Assembly: GCA_913057205.1 (NCBI GenBank)
Contig: CAJXNO010000016.1
Span: 1-64,000 of the forward strand
Length of the DNA stretch: 64,000 bases
Reading direction: 5' to 3'
Source: an uncultured Flavobacteriales bacterium
GTDB lineage: Bacteria > Bacteroidota > Bacteroidia > Flavobacteriales_G > Salibacteraceae
Shown: one piece after another, positions 50,897-60,449 of the stretch
Layout: every line of letters starts with the position of its first letter
How positions within the stretch are numbered: position 1 is the stretch's first letter
Position numbers and translations under genes: made by a program
Notes under the pieces: model-generated
Told to the model about the DNA's origin: nothing
Database searches by the model: none
The model's input: only the letters and a program-made list of their open reading frames with translations

Positions 50897-52261
50897 ATGG
50901 AGAAGCTGGTCGTGCTCGGTGGAGGTGAGAGTGGCGTTGGAGCTGCCATTCTCGGGAAGCAGAAGGGCTGGGAAGTGTTCCTGAGCGATCGCGGTAAAAT
51001 CCGCGACCGTTACAGAGAAGTTCTTTCAAATCATGAGATTCCTTTTGAGGAAGGTCAACACAGCGAAGCACGCTTTCAAGGTGCAGCACTTGTGGTGAAG
51101 AGTCCGGGGATTCCCGATACAGCACCGGTTGTAAAGGCCTTCGGTGAGCAAGGCGTGCCGGTGATCAGTGAGATCGAGTTTGCTGGACGCTATAGCAAGG
51201 CGAAGGTGGTCGGCATCACCGGAACCAATGGCAAGACCACAACCACCAACCTGATCTACTACATCCTGAAGCAAAGCGGAATGAATGTGGGGATGGCAGG
51301 TAACGTGGGGAAAAGCTATGCAGCAGTGGTTGCTGACGGTGATCCCTACGAGTGGATGGTCTTGGAGTTAAGCAGCTTTCAATTGGATGGCGTTACGGAC
51401 TTCAAGTGCGACATCGCCATTCTGCTCAACATCACCGAAGATCACTTGGACCGCTATGAGTACAAGCTGATGAACTACGCGATGGCCAAGATGAAGATTA
51501 CGCAGAATCAAACGGCCAACGACTACTTCATCTATAACGCTGATGACGAAGTGACGGCTAGGGCCATGAGCCAAGTGAGCATCGCAGCGCGGAAGATGGC
51601 CTTCTCTCAAAACCCAGATAACAATTCATCGAAGGACCTCGCGGCCTTCGCAAACGATAAACAACTTTTCATTAACCCCGCCGACGGAAGTCGGACAAAT
51701 AACCAATTAACCATGACTATACAGGAGCTGGCCCTACAGGGCAAACACAACCTCTACAATTCCATGGCTTCGGGCATAGCAGCCAGGATCCTAGAGGTGC
51801 GTAAAGACATCATTCGTGAGTGTCTTACCGATTTTCAAAACATCGAACACCGCTTGGAGAAAGTGAACGAGGTGTATGGCATCACCTTCATCAATGATTC
51901 TAAGGCAACAAACGTGAACTCAGCGTGGTATGCGCTTGAGAGTATGGCGCAGCCGGTGGTGTGGATCGCTGGTGGCGTTGACAAAGGCAACGACTACGCA
52001 GAGATCAAGGAGATGGTGAAGGAAAAGGTGAAAGTGATCATCTGCTTGGGTCGTGACAACAGCAAGTTGCACGAAGCCTTTGGTGACGTGGTGGAAACCA
52101 TCATCGATACCGACAACATGCGCGATGCCGTTTACGCAGCCTACAAGGCAGGTGTTAAAGGAGATGCTGTATTGCTTAGTCCAGCTTGTGCAAGCTTCGA
52201 CCTGTTTGAAGATTATGAAGACCGCGGACGCCAATTCAAAGACGCCGTAAGAAACCTCTAA
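50897..52261 (+). CDS. murD: UDP-N-acetylmuramoyl-L-alanine--D-glutamate ligase
   Basis: The 454-residue ligase adds D-glutamate. It has KLVVLGGGESGVGAAIL at the N-terminus, the ATP loop [20 protein letters not shown] (about 105-120) and the C-terminal domain IEHRLEKVNEVYGITFINDS with NDSKATN and SPACASFDLFEDYEDRG. It is followed, 27 nt beyond the stop and in the same frame, by a short gene that repeats only this C-terminal domain. Confidence 0.95.
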   Translation: MEKLVVLGGGESGVGAAILGKQKGWEVFLSDRGKIRDRYREVLSNHEIPFEEGQHSEARFQGAALVVKSPGIPDTAPVVKAFGEQGVPVISEIEFAGRYSKAKVVGITGTNGKTTTTNLIYYILKQSGMNVGMAGNVGKSYAAVVADGDPYEWMVLELSSFQLDGVTDFKCDIAILLNITEDHLDRYEYKLMNYAMAKMKITQNQTANDYFIYNADDEVTARAMSQVSIAARKMAFSQNPDNNSSKDLAAFANDKQLFINPADGSRTNNQLTMTIQELALQGKHNLYNSMASGIAARILEVRKDIIRECLTDFQNIEHRLEKVNEVYGITFINDSKATNVNSAWYALESMAQPVVWIAGGVDKGNDYAEIKEMVKEKVKVIICLGRDNSKLHEAFGDVVETIIDTDNMRDAVYAAYKAGVKGDAVLLSPACASFDLFEDYEDRGRQFKDAVRNL

Positions 52262-52288
52262 TCCCACGAATCTAAACCCTTTGTGTCT

Positions 52289-52807
52289 ATGAAAACTCAA
52301 ACCAGCACGCTCGAAAAGAAGATCGACCGGCAGTTAGTGCAGGTAAGGAAGGAGAACATCAAACGACTCAATGACATCGAACATCGCTTGGAGTATGTCG
52401 ATATGGTGAATGGTGTGGAGTATGTTAATGATGCCAAAGCAGCCGATATCAACTCATCGTGGTATTCCATCGATTGCATGGAGAAACCGGTGGTGTGGAT
52501 CATCAGCAGCTGTCCGTATGAAGATGACTATTCGCTTTTTGATGAGATCGATACTGATAAGGTGAAAGCACTGGTGGTGTTGGGAAAGAATCCAACCGCC
52601 ATCGAAGCTGTTTTTCAGGGAAAAGTGAATAGCATACAACGTGCTAAAGATGTGTTGGACGCTGTAGCCAAGGCGAACACCACAGCAGCGCAAGGAGACA
52701 TTGTGCTGTACTCTCCGGCATTTTCTGATTTAGACGAATACAAGCACTACAAAGAGAACGGACAAGCGTTCCGCAAAGCGGTAAGAGAAGTGCAATTGAC
52801 GAAGTAG
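52289..52807 (+). CDS. Stand-alone MurD C-terminal-domain paralog
   Basis: The 172-residue product aligns with the last 155 residues of MurD next door: DIEHRLEYVDMVNGVEYVND against NIEHRLEKVNEVYGITFIND, and the later VVWI, 'ALVVLGKN' and 'YSPAF...KAV' blocks. The domains for ATP and UDP-MurNAc-alanine are missing. ND-x-K is kept, but NDSKATN is NDAKAAD, VDKGND is PYEDD and SPACASFD is SPAFSDLD, so the residues that hold D-Glu in MurD are probably lost. The GTG at 52283 is an alternative start. A regulatory or structural role is possible; no function is known. Confidence 0.85.
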   Translation: MKTQTSTLEKKIDRQLVQVRKENIKRLNDIEHRLEYVDMVNGVEYVNDAKAADINSSWYSIDCMEKPVVWIISSCPYEDDYSLFDEIDTDKVKALVVLGKNPTAIEAVFQGKVNSIQRAKDVLDAVAKANTTAAQGDIVLYSPAFSDLDEYKHYKENGQAFRKAVREVQLTK

Positions 52808-52816
52808 AAAACGAAC

Positions 52817-53995
52817 GTGGAACAGGTATTAAGATACATACGAGGCGACCGAGCGATCTGGCTCATCATGTTGCTGCTTTCTGTGCTCAGTCTCCTGCTG
52901 GTATACAGTAGCATCGTGACCTTGGCTTACCGTCACCATGACGGAAATACCTTCTATTACTTGTTTCGCCACGGATTTATCTTGGTGTGTGGCTTGGGGT
53001 TAATGTATGTCGCACACAAGATCAAGTACACCTACTATTCAAAGATCGCCCAGCTGGCGCTGTATGTCAGTATACCCTTGCTCTTGATCACCCTTCTGAT
53101 GGGTACGAGTATCAACAGCGCCAACCGCTGGCTCACCATTCCGGTGATCAACCAGACCTTCCAAACATCTGACTTGGCGAAGGTCGCTCTTATCATGTTC
53201 GTCGCACGCTTTCTCGCGAAGCGACAGGATGAGATCAAAGATTTCAATCGAGGCTTCTTGCCGCTGTTGGTGCCCATTTTCATCGTCTGCGGGCTGATCC
53301 TTCCGGCCGACCTTTCTACCGCTGCAATGCTGTTCGTGAATTGCCTGATCCTGATGTTCATCGGACGGGTGAGTTTGAAGCATATCGGAGTGCTGATCCT
53401 AGCGGGAATCATGAGTTTGTCCATGGTTTACATGGTGGGCAAGGCCATGCCCGGAACCTTCGGTCGACTAGACACTTGGGTAAGCAGGATCGAGAGCTTT
53501 GCCTCACCAGATGATGCCGGTCTCAATCAAAGCTATCAAAGCGATCAAGCCAAGATCGCGATCGCTACCGGTGGGGTGGTTGGGAAGATGCCAGGGAAGA
53601 GTACGCAACGAAACTTCTTGCCACACCCTTATTCGGATTTCATTTATGCCATCGTATTGGAGGAATACGGACTGATCGGCGGATTGCTGATATTGATGCT
53701 CTATCTGATTTTACTCTTCCGGTCGATCAAGATCGGACTGCAATGTGAACGCACCTTCGGATCCCTCCTCGCCATTGGAATTGCATTCAGCCTGGTATTC
53801 CAGGCGATGATCAACATGGCCGTAGCGGTCAACCTAGTACCCGTTACAGGTCAACCGCTGCCGATGGTCTCAATGGGCGGTACCTCGATCTGGTTCACCT
53901 GCTTTGCGGTGGGAATCATCTTGAGCGTAAGCGCAGGGGCAGGAGGTTCCAGCGGTCGATCAAACGTCAACAAACCGCTCAACCATGCCGTATAA
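52817..53995 (+). CDS. ftsW: Lipid II polymerase/division protein FtsW (SEDS family)
   Basis: The 392-residue protein has about ten helices and the SEDS signature: MLLLSVLSLLLVYSSIVTLA near the start, 'DLSTAAMLFVNCLILMFIGR' in the middle, and 'QPLPMVSMGGTSIWFTCFAVGI' at the end. FtsW polymerises glycan strands with FtsI at the septum. It starts at a GTG, 9 bp after the MurD-like gene, and overlaps murG by 11 bp. Confidence 0.94.
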   Translation: MEQVLRYIRGDRAIWLIMLLLSVLSLLLVYSSIVTLAYRHHDGNTFYYLFRHGFILVCGLGLMYVAHKIKYTYYSKIAQLALYVSIPLLLITLLMGTSINSANRWLTIPVINQTFQTSDLAKVALIMFVARFLAKRQDEIKDFNRGFLPLLVPIFIVCGLILPADLSTAAMLFVNCLILMFIGRVSLKHIGVLILAGIMSLSMVYMVGKAMPGTFGRLDTWVSRIESFASPDDAGLNQSYQSDQAKIAIATGGVVGKMPGKSTQRNFLPHPYSDFIYAIVLEEYGLIGGLLILMLYLILLFRSIKIGLQCERTFGSLLAIGIAFSLVFQAMINMAVAVNLVPVTGQPLPMVSMGGTSIWFTCFAVGIILSVSAGAGGSSGRSNVNKPLNHAV

Positions 53996-55085
53996 GTTCC
54001 TCATCAGCGGCGGTGGTACGGGTGGACACATCTTCCCGGCAATTGCAATTGCAGACCAATTGAAGGCGATGCATCCCGATGCCGAGTTTCTCTTCGTAGG
54101 AGCAAATGGCAAGATGGAAATGGAGAAGGTACCGAAGGCAGGCTATGAGATCGTAGGCCTAAACATCACCGGCATTCAACGAAAACTGAGCTTGGCTAAC
54201 CTGATGTTTCCCTTCAGATTGATCGCTAGCCTGATGAAAGCCAGGGGCATTTTGAAAAAGTTTCAACCCGACGTCGTGATCGGTGTAGGTGGGTTTGCGA
54301 GCGGTCCGGTATTACGAATGGCTACGTGGATGAAGTTACCAGCATTGATCCAAGAACAGAACAGTTTCGCGGGAATCACCAATCGCTGGGTGGCGAAGGA
54401 TGTAGACAGAGCGTGTGTGGCATACGATAACATGGAGCGCTTCTTTCCGAAGCAAGCCATTGTAAAGACGGGAAATCCCGTACGAAAAGCAGTGGTAACC
54501 ATAGAAGGGAAGCGGACTGCCGCGCTGGAAGCATTTGGTTTTTCTTCTGATAAGCCCGTCCTACTCGTAGTGGGAGGAAGCCTGGGTGCTCGTTCGATCA
54601 ACTTGGCGATCAAGAAAGACTTGGACGCATTATTGAAGGCTGATCTACAGGTACTCTGGCAGACCGGAAACAGCTTCAAGGATGATGCGCCCATCGTTCA
54701 ACAACAATATGAAGGTCAACCTGTGGTGATCAAGGAGTTCATATTCGACATGGACAATGCTTATGCGGCCGCGGATATGGTGGTTTCCCGTGCGGGAGCC
54801 ATTGCGGTGAGTGAGTTGTGCATCGTGGGTAAGCCTACGATCTTGGTTCCTTTCCCGTTTGCAGCCGAAGACCATCAGACTAAAAATGCGGAAGCCTTGG
54901 TCAAGACCAACGCAGCAAGAATGGTGGCTGATAAGGAGGTGCAGGCCCAGCTGCTTCAAGAGGTGCTCGCGTTAAATGAAGACGCACAGCTCCGAACTAC
55001 ACTTTCTCAAAACATCAAGCAACACGCTTTGCCAAAGGCGGCTGAAGACATAGCAACGGAAGTGATCAAATTGATCCGAAGATGA
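53985..55085 (+). CDS. murG: UDP-N-acetylglucosamine--MurNAc-pentapeptide-undecaprenol GlcNAc transferase
   Basis: The 366-residue GT28 transferase makes lipid II. It has FLISGGGTGGHIFPAIAIAD at the N-terminus, GVGGFASGPVLRMAT, and in the C-terminal half VVGGSLGARSINLAI and VSRAGAIAVSELCIVGKPTI for UDP-GlcNAc binding. It overlaps ftsW by 11 bp and murC by 4 bp. Confidence 0.96.
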   Translation: MPYKFLISGGGTGGHIFPAIAIADQLKAMHPDAEFLFVGANGKMEMEKVPKAGYEIVGLNITGIQRKLSLANLMFPFRLIASLMKARGILKKFQPDVVIGVGGFASGPVLRMATWMKLPALIQEQNSFAGITNRWVAKDVDRACVAYDNMERFFPKQAIVKTGNPVRKAVVTIEGKRTAALEAFGFSSDKPVLLVVGGSLGARSINLAIKKDLDALLKADLQVLWQTGNSFKDDAPIVQQQYEGQPVVIKEFIFDMDNAYAAADMVVSRAGAIAVSELCIVGKPTILVPFPFAAEDHQTKNAEALVKTNAARMVADKEVQAQLLQEVLALNEDAQLRTTLSQNIKQHALPKAAEDIATEVIKLIRR

Positions 55086-56416
55086 AGTTGAGCGATATCC
55101 ATAGCGTTTATTTCTTGGGCATCGGTGGCATCGGTATGAGCGCGCTTGCTCGGTTTTTTCACCAGCAAGGGGTGAAGGTTTCTGGTTATGACAAAACGCC
55201 GAGTCCGCTTACCGAACAGCTCCAACAAGAGGGGATGAAAGTGGTCTTTCATGAGGATACCGATGCTGTGCCGGAGGTGGATCTTTATGTGTTCACGCCT
55301 GCCATTCCGAAAGACCATCCGGCATTTGCGTACATCAGAAACAAGGGAAATCAATGGTACAAGCGCTCGGAGGTGCTCCAATGGATCACCGATCAACGCA
55401 AGACCATTGCCATTGCAGGTACACACGGAAAGACCACCACAACGGCCATTACGGCGTATGTGTTGAGCCAGTCATTGAACAATGTTTCTGCGTTCATCGG
55501 TGGCGTGCTTTCTGGGTACGAGACCAACGTCATCCTCTCCGCTGATCCGGAGTGGGTCGTGGTAGAGGCCGATGAATACGACAGGAGTTTTCTACGCCTC
55601 GATCCGGAGATCCTTGTCGTAACGAGTTTAGATGCCGATCACCTGGATATCTATGGAAGCTATGAATCCATGGTGGGCGATTATCAGCAACTGGTTGATC
55701 GCTCCAAGCAGGTCTGGTTGAATGCCTCCGTAGTAGGAGCATTGAAAGCACCCAATGCGATGAGCTATGGGTTTGAAGAGGGGTGTGACCTTCAGGCGGA
55801 TAAGGTAGAAGTGCTTGATGGGAAGTTCGTTTTTGAGGTGTCGGGTAAACACTATCGATCGGCATTGCCTGGTCGACACAATATTCAAAACGCGCTCGCT
55901 GCCATTGCGGTAGCGCGATCATTGCAGGTCAACGATGCTGATATTGCAGCCGCGCTGGGTGGTTTCTCAGGCGTGAAGCGCAGGTTTCAGCGTGTATTTG
56001 AGCACGAGAAGCGGGTGATCATCGATGACTATGCGCATCACCCAGAGGAGATCAAAGCAGCCATTCAAGCTGCGCGGGAACTCTATCCGGAGAAACGTTT
56101 GCTGGTGGTGTTTCAGCCCCATTTGTACTCAAGAACACGCGACTTGGAGGAGGGTTTTGCAGCGGAGTTGTCTAAAGCGGATGACTTGATACTCTTGCCC
56201 ATTTATCCTGCTCGTGAGTTGCCGATTGAAGGTGTTTCCAGTGCACATCTTTTAAATAAAGTGCAGTTGAAAACTAAGCAGTTGGTTGAAAAAGCCGACT
56301 TGGAAAAGGCCGTATTATCGCTAACGGCACAAACTGTATTGATACTTGGGGCGGGCGATATCGACCGATTGGTTCAACCCCTTGTAAATGAGGTGAAAGC
56401 TGATTTGAACGTATGA
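55082..56416 (+). CDS. murC: UDP-N-acetylmuramate--L-alanine ligase
   Basis: The 444-residue ligase adds the first L-alanine to UDP-MurNAc. It has YFLGIGGIGMSALARFF at the N-terminus, the ATP loop IAGTHGKTTTTAITAYVL and the conserved DDYAHHPEEIKAAI in the C-terminal domain. Overlaps murG and ftsQ by 4 bp. Confidence 0.96.
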   Translation: MKLSDIHSVYFLGIGGIGMSALARFFHQQGVKVSGYDKTPSPLTEQLQQEGMKVVFHEDTDAVPEVDLYVFTPAIPKDHPAFAYIRNKGNQWYKRSEVLQWITDQRKTIAIAGTHGKTTTTAITAYVLSQSLNNVSAFIGGVLSGYETNVILSADPEWVVVEADEYDRSFLRLDPEILVVTSLDADHLDIYGSYESMVGDYQQLVDRSKQVWLNASVVGALKAPNAMSYGFEEGCDLQADKVEVLDGKFVFEVSGKHYRSALPGRHNIQNALAAIAVARSLQVNDADIAAALGGFSGVKRRFQRVFEHEKRVIIDDYAHHPEEIKAAIQAARELYPEKRLLVVFQPHLYSRTRDLEEGFAAELSKADDLILLPIYPARELPIEGVSSAHLLNKVQLKTKQLVEKADLEKAVLSLTAQTVLILGAGDIDRLVQPLVNEVKADLNV

Positions 56417-57207
56417 AGAAGTTGATGCACATAGTACGATGGGTAGCCGGTGTTGCACTGGTTTTTACGCTGTTGGTTGCTGCCGTCACCACCTCACAAG
56501 ATGCGGTGTTGCGAGATGTAGTGGTCAACATTGACTACGTGGGTGAAAACTTTTTCATCGAGCAGGAAGAGATCGAAGAGTCGGTGGTTGACCTCGGTTA
56601 TCACATCGATTCCACCCTCATGATGCAGATCGACCCTTCCAACATTGAGCACCTGCTGGAGAACAACGCGTACATCTCAGATGCTGAGGTATACAACGAG
56701 TTGAACGGTAAACTGCACATCGATGTGGCGGTGAGAAAGCCGATCATTCGCGTTTTCAATGACCTTGGGTTCAGTGTTTACATCGATCAGGATGGTTATA
56801 TCATGCCGCTCTCTTCAAAGTATGCCTCACGTACACCGATCGCGAATGGCAACATCACCTTGATGCTGGGCTCATTCATCGGAAAGAACGTGTACGAGTT
56901 GGAGAAAGAAGCAGTACATCCAGAAGCATGGATGTTGAGCGATATCTACGAAGTTGCGCGAACCACCTCCCAAGATGATTTCTGGAGAGCGCAATGCAAT
57001 CAGATCTACATCAATAAGGATCGTGAGATAGAGATGATCCCACGCGTGGGAGATCATCAGATCCTTTTGGGGTCTGCTGATGGATTAGATAAGAAACTGA
57101 ACAAATTGAAGCTGTTCTATGAGGAAGGACTCTCAAAAACCGGCTGGAACGAATACAAAAACATCAACCTGAAGTACACGAACCAAGTGGTTTGTGAAAA
57201 GAGATAA
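56413..57207 (+). CDS. ftsQ: Cell-division protein FtsQ/DivIB
   Basis: The 264-residue bitopic protein has one N-terminal membrane helix (GVALVFTLLVAAVTTS) and an extracytoplasmic POTRA/FtsQ region: VVNIDYVGENFFIEQEEIEE, then ENNAYISDAEVYNELNGKLH and the IRVFNDLGFSVYIDQDGYIM strand set. FtsQ bridges FtsL/FtsB to the divisome. Its place between murC and ftsA is typical. It ends three bases before ftsA. Confidence 0.9.
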   Translation: MKKLMHIVRWVAGVALVFTLLVAAVTTSQDAVLRDVVVNIDYVGENFFIEQEEIEESVVDLGYHIDSTLMMQIDPSNIEHLLENNAYISDAEVYNELNGKLHIDVAVRKPIIRVFNDLGFSVYIDQDGYIMPLSSKYASRTPIANGNITLMLGSFIGKNVYELEKEAVHPEAWMLSDIYEVARTTSQDDFWRAQCNQIYINKDREIEMIPRVGDHQILLGSADGLDKKLNKLKLFYEEGLSKTGWNEYKNINLKYTNQVVCEKR

Positions 57208-57210
57208 TCT

Positions 57211-58488
57211 ATGGAGAGCAACGACCAAATCATCGTCGGTTTAGACATTGGTACCACCAAGATCGCCTGCTTGGTAGGTAAGAAGAACGAGTACGGAAAG
57301 CTCGAGCTTCTCGGCATCGGAAAAGCCGAATCTGTCGGCGTGCGCAGAGGTGTGGTATCGCACATCACACCCGCGGTAGAGGCGATCCGTAAGGCAGTGG
57401 AGAAAGCAGAACTGAACTCCAGCACAGAGATAAGCGTGGTGAACGTGGGCATCGCAGGCCAGCACATCAAAAGCTTGCAGCATCGCGGGGTGATCACGCT
57501 TGAGAACCTCGAAGACGAGATTTCGACGAAGGATGTGGAAGCATTGATCCAAGACATGCATAAGTTGGTGCTTCCTCCCGGGGAGTCCATCATCCATGTT
57601 TTGCCACAGGACTTCATCGTAGATAACGAGTCTGGCATCAAAGATCCGATTGGCATGAGCGGCATTCGCCTCGAAGCGAACTTCCACATCATCACCGGAT
57701 TGGTTACAGCAATCCAGAACATCTTCAAGTGCGTTCAAAAGGCAGACCTCGATGTAGCGGATCTTACCTTAGAACCCTTGGCATCTGCTGAAGCAGTGTT
57801 GAGCGAAGAAGAGAAAGAGGCAGGTGTTGTTCTAGTCGACATCGGAGGTGGTACTACCGACGTGGCGATCTTCCAAGATGGCATCATTCGTCATACCGCG
57901 GTGATTCCATTTGGAGGTAACATCATTACTGAAGACATCAAAGAAGGCTGTACCATCATCCGCAAGCAAGCAGAGTTGCTGAAGGTGAAGTTCGGTTCAG
58001 CGTTGGCGAGCGAGAACCAGGCGAACGATATCGTAGTGATCCCTGGTTTGAACGGGCGCGAACCAAAAGAGATCAGCGTGAAGAACCTCGCGCACATTAT
58101 CCAAGCGCGTATGGAGGAGATCATCGAGCAGGTGTATTTCGAGATCAAGAACAGCGGGTTTGAGCGTCAGATCATCGCAGGCATCGTGATCACCGGCGGT
58201 GGAGCACAGTTGAAGCATTTACCGCAATTGTTCGAGTACCTCACCGGCATGGATACCCGTATCGGATATCCAACTGAGCACTTGGCAAGCGGCAACGATA
58301 AAGTGGCGAGTCCACTCTTTGCAACCGGCGTTGGATTGGTCTTGAAAGGCTTCGAGAACGCAGAACGCAGCAACCGAAAAGAGTCATCCATCAAGCGCGA
58401 CCCCAAGGGCAAGAAGAAAGGCCTCGGTCTTTTCGAGCGCCTTTTGAGCAAGGGACGTGATTGGTTTGAAGAAGATGAACTCGCCTAA
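57211..58488 (+). CDS. ftsA: Cell-division protein FtsA
   Basis: The 425-residue actin-like protein tethers FtsZ to the membrane. It has the phosphate 1 loop IIVGLDIGTTKIACLVG, the SHS2/1C domain, the phosphate 2 loop VVLVDIGGGTTDVAIFQDG and the adenosine motif IAGIVITGGGAQLKHLPQLF. The C-terminal end FERLLSKGRDWFEEDEL is a probable membrane-targeting amphipathic helix. It precedes ftsZ by 36 bp. Confidence 0.96.
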   Translation: MESNDQIIVGLDIGTTKIACLVGKKNEYGKLELLGIGKAESVGVRRGVVSHITPAVEAIRKAVEKAELNSSTEISVVNVGIAGQHIKSLQHRGVITLENLEDEISTKDVEALIQDMHKLVLPPGESIIHVLPQDFIVDNESGIKDPIGMSGIRLEANFHIITGLVTAIQNIFKCVQKADLDVADLTLEPLASAEAVLSEEEKEAGVVLVDIGGGTTDVAIFQDGIIRHTAVIPFGGNIITEDIKEGCTIIRKQAELLKVKFGSALASENQANDIVVIPGLNGREPKEISVKNLAHIIQARMEEIIEQVYFEIKNSGFERQIIAGIVITGGGAQLKHLPQLFEYLTGMDTRIGYPTEHLASGNDKVASPLFATGVGLVLKGFENAERSNRKESSIKRDPKGKKKGLGLFERLLSKGRDWFEEDELA

Positions 58489-58524
58489 ATAACCTTAAAC
58501 GAAGAGCACTGTAAAACAACCGAT

Positions 58525-60345
58525 ATGAAATTCGATCTACCAAAAGAACAATCAAGCATCATCAAGGTACTTGGTGTAGGCGGTGGCGGAAGCAATGCCG
58601 TTAACCATATGCATAGCCAGGGCATCAATGGCGTTGACTTCATTGTATGCAATACTGATCAGCAAGCGCTGGACATTAGTCCGGTTCCATTGAAGGTGCA
58701 GCTGGGCGCAACACTAACCGAAGGTCGAGGAGCAGGTTCCTTGCCAGAAGTAGGAAAGAACGCCGCCATTGAGAACATTGATGAGCTCAAAGACATCATC
58801 AGCAAAAACACAAAGATGGCCTTCATCACTGCCGGAATGGGCGGTGGTACCGGTACAGGTGCAGCACCTGTGATCGCCAAGGCAGCCCGTGAGATGGGGG
58901 TGTTGACTGTAGGTATCGTAACCATGCCGTTCTTCTTTGAAGGGAAGAAACGTCGTCAACAAGCCGAAGCAGGTATCGAGGAGATCCGTGAGCACGTAGA
59001 CACCTTGTTGATCATCAACAATGAGAAGCTACGTGAGATGTGCGGTAACCTGCCGATCGCGCAGGCCTTTGCCATGGCAGATGATGTGTTGACCACAGCG
59101 GCCAAAGGCATTGCAGAAATCATCACGAGAACGGGGTACATCAACGTTGACTTTGAAGATGTGCGTACCGTGATGAACAACTCTGGCGTAGCCATCATGG
59201 GATCCGCAGCCGCTGAAGGTGAGGATCGCGCCATCAAGGCCGTAGAGAAGGCACTGGCTTCGCCATTGTTGAACGATAACAACATCGAAGGCGCGCGCTA
59301 TGTCCTCTTGAACATCACCTTCGGTAACCAGGAGGTGCTCATGGACGAGATCAGTGACATTACTGACTACATACAAGACGAAGCAGGCTCCAGCGCAGAC
59401 GTGATCTGGGGTTATGGAATGGATGAGTCGCTGGGTGATGAGCTTTCTGTAACCATCATCGCAACAGGCTTCAACCAGAATCCAAACATTGGTGTGAACT
59501 TGGACAAGAAGCCAGAGCGTCGCAAGATCAACTTGGAAGACCACGAAGAAGAGTCGAAGGCACAAGCAAGTGCTTCTTCTGAGTCCCAGGCATTGGCCGA
59601 CGAACCTTTCTTGAAGAGTACCGCTCCGGCTCCTGAGCAGCCGAAAGAGGAAACCCCGTCACCGTCCGTTTTATCGGATGAAGTGCGCTACACTACCTTG
59701 GAAGATGATGCGCAAAAAGAGGAGGAAGAAATGCCAAGTGTAGCCTCACAACGGGTATTCGAGTTCGATATGACGAGCAAACCAGCAGATCAAACGCCAA
59801 CGCGTTCCTCTCAAGAAGACATGGAAGACACGGAAGAGAAGGAAGAATCAGAAGCGTCAGATGAGCATTACATGAAGCAGGAGGAGGGAAAGGTAGCTGA
59901 AACCGAATCAGAAGAAGCATCTGACGAGCGTGAAACATGGGAGCCCTTCATGCGAAAAACTGAAGGTGGCGCCCAAGAAGAGGAACAACAGAAGCCGATC
60001 ACGCAGGAGCGTCCGAGTTTCAAAACCACTACTCCAGAGGGTCGATCAAATGAGCAACCATCAGAGCGCAGTGCATCTGCCTCAAGGGAGGAGCAAGTAG
60101 ACCGAGCGAACCAACGCATGAGTCGATTGAGAGAGCTAAGCATGCGTCTACGCACACCATCAGGTATGAGCGACCTAGAGAGCGAGCCAGCCTTCAAGCG
60201 AAAGCAGATCAATTTAGACGATGTTCCACATTCTTCGGAGTCTTCCATGAGCAAATTCACGCTCGGCGAAGAGGAAGACGAGGACGGAGAGAAACGCACG
60301 AAGCTGCGGGAGAACAACAGCTTCTTGCACAAGAATGTGGACTAG
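58525..60345 (+). CDS. ftsZ: Cell-division GTPase FtsZ with a long acidic linker
   Basis: The 606-residue tubulin-like GTPase polymerises into the Z ring. The N-terminal GTPase part has IKVLGVGGGGSNAVNHM and the signature GGGTGTGAAP (106-115). After about residue 335 comes an unusually long linker of roughly 250 residues, rich in Glu, Ser, Pro and Gln, before the C-terminal peptide RENNSFLHKNVD, which probably binds FtsA. Other bacterial FtsZ proteins are near 380-400 residues; long linkers also occur in some Bacteroidota. The stop is followed by a terminator. Confidence 0.96.
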   Translation: MKFDLPKEQSSIIKVLGVGGGGSNAVNHMHSQGINGVDFIVCNTDQQALDISPVPLKVQLGATLTEGRGAGSLPEVGKNAAIENIDELKDIISKNTKMAFITAGMGGGTGTGAAPVIAKAAREMGVLTVGIVTMPFFFEGKKRRQQAEAGIEEIREHVDTLLIINNEKLREMCGNLPIAQAFAMADDVLTTAAKGIAEIITRTGYINVDFEDVRTVMNNSGVAIMGSAAAEGEDRAIKAVEKALASPLLNDNNIEGARYVLLNITFGNQEVLMDEISDITDYIQDEAGSSADVIWGYGMDESLGDELSVTIIATGFNQNPNIGVNLDKKPERRKINLEDHEEESKAQASASSESQALADEPFLKSTAPAPEQPKEETPSPSVLSDEVRYTTLEDDAQKEEEEMPSVASQRVFEFDMTSKPADQTPTRSSQEDMEDTEEKEESEASDEHYMKQEEGKVAETESEEASDERETWEPFMRKTEGGAQEEEQQKPITQERPSFKTTTPEGRSNEQPSERSASASREEQVDRANQRMSRLRELSMRLRTPSGMSDLESEPAFKRKQINLDDVPHSSESSMSKFTLGEEEDEDGEKRTKLRENNSFLHKNVD

Positions 60346-60374
60346 TTCACGACGCTTTCATCCATCGGAACAAC

Positions 60375-60398
60375 AAAGCCCCTCATCGGGGCTTTTAT
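60375..60398 (+). terminator. Intrinsic terminator of the dcw operon
   Basis: AAAGCCCC (60375-60382) and GGGGCTTT (60388-60395) pair with a short loop, followed by a T-rich stretch, 30 bp after the ftsZ stop. Confidence 0.85.
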
Positions 60399-60449
60399 TT
60401 TTACTGAGAATTCCAAACGGGTTAATACATTGTTGTCAAACAAGATGTA

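Noticed and set aside
50897-52807. murD and the following gene as one frameshifted or read-through protein
   Set aside because: murD is already complete with its own C-terminal domain and stop; the following gene repeats that domain and has its own start.
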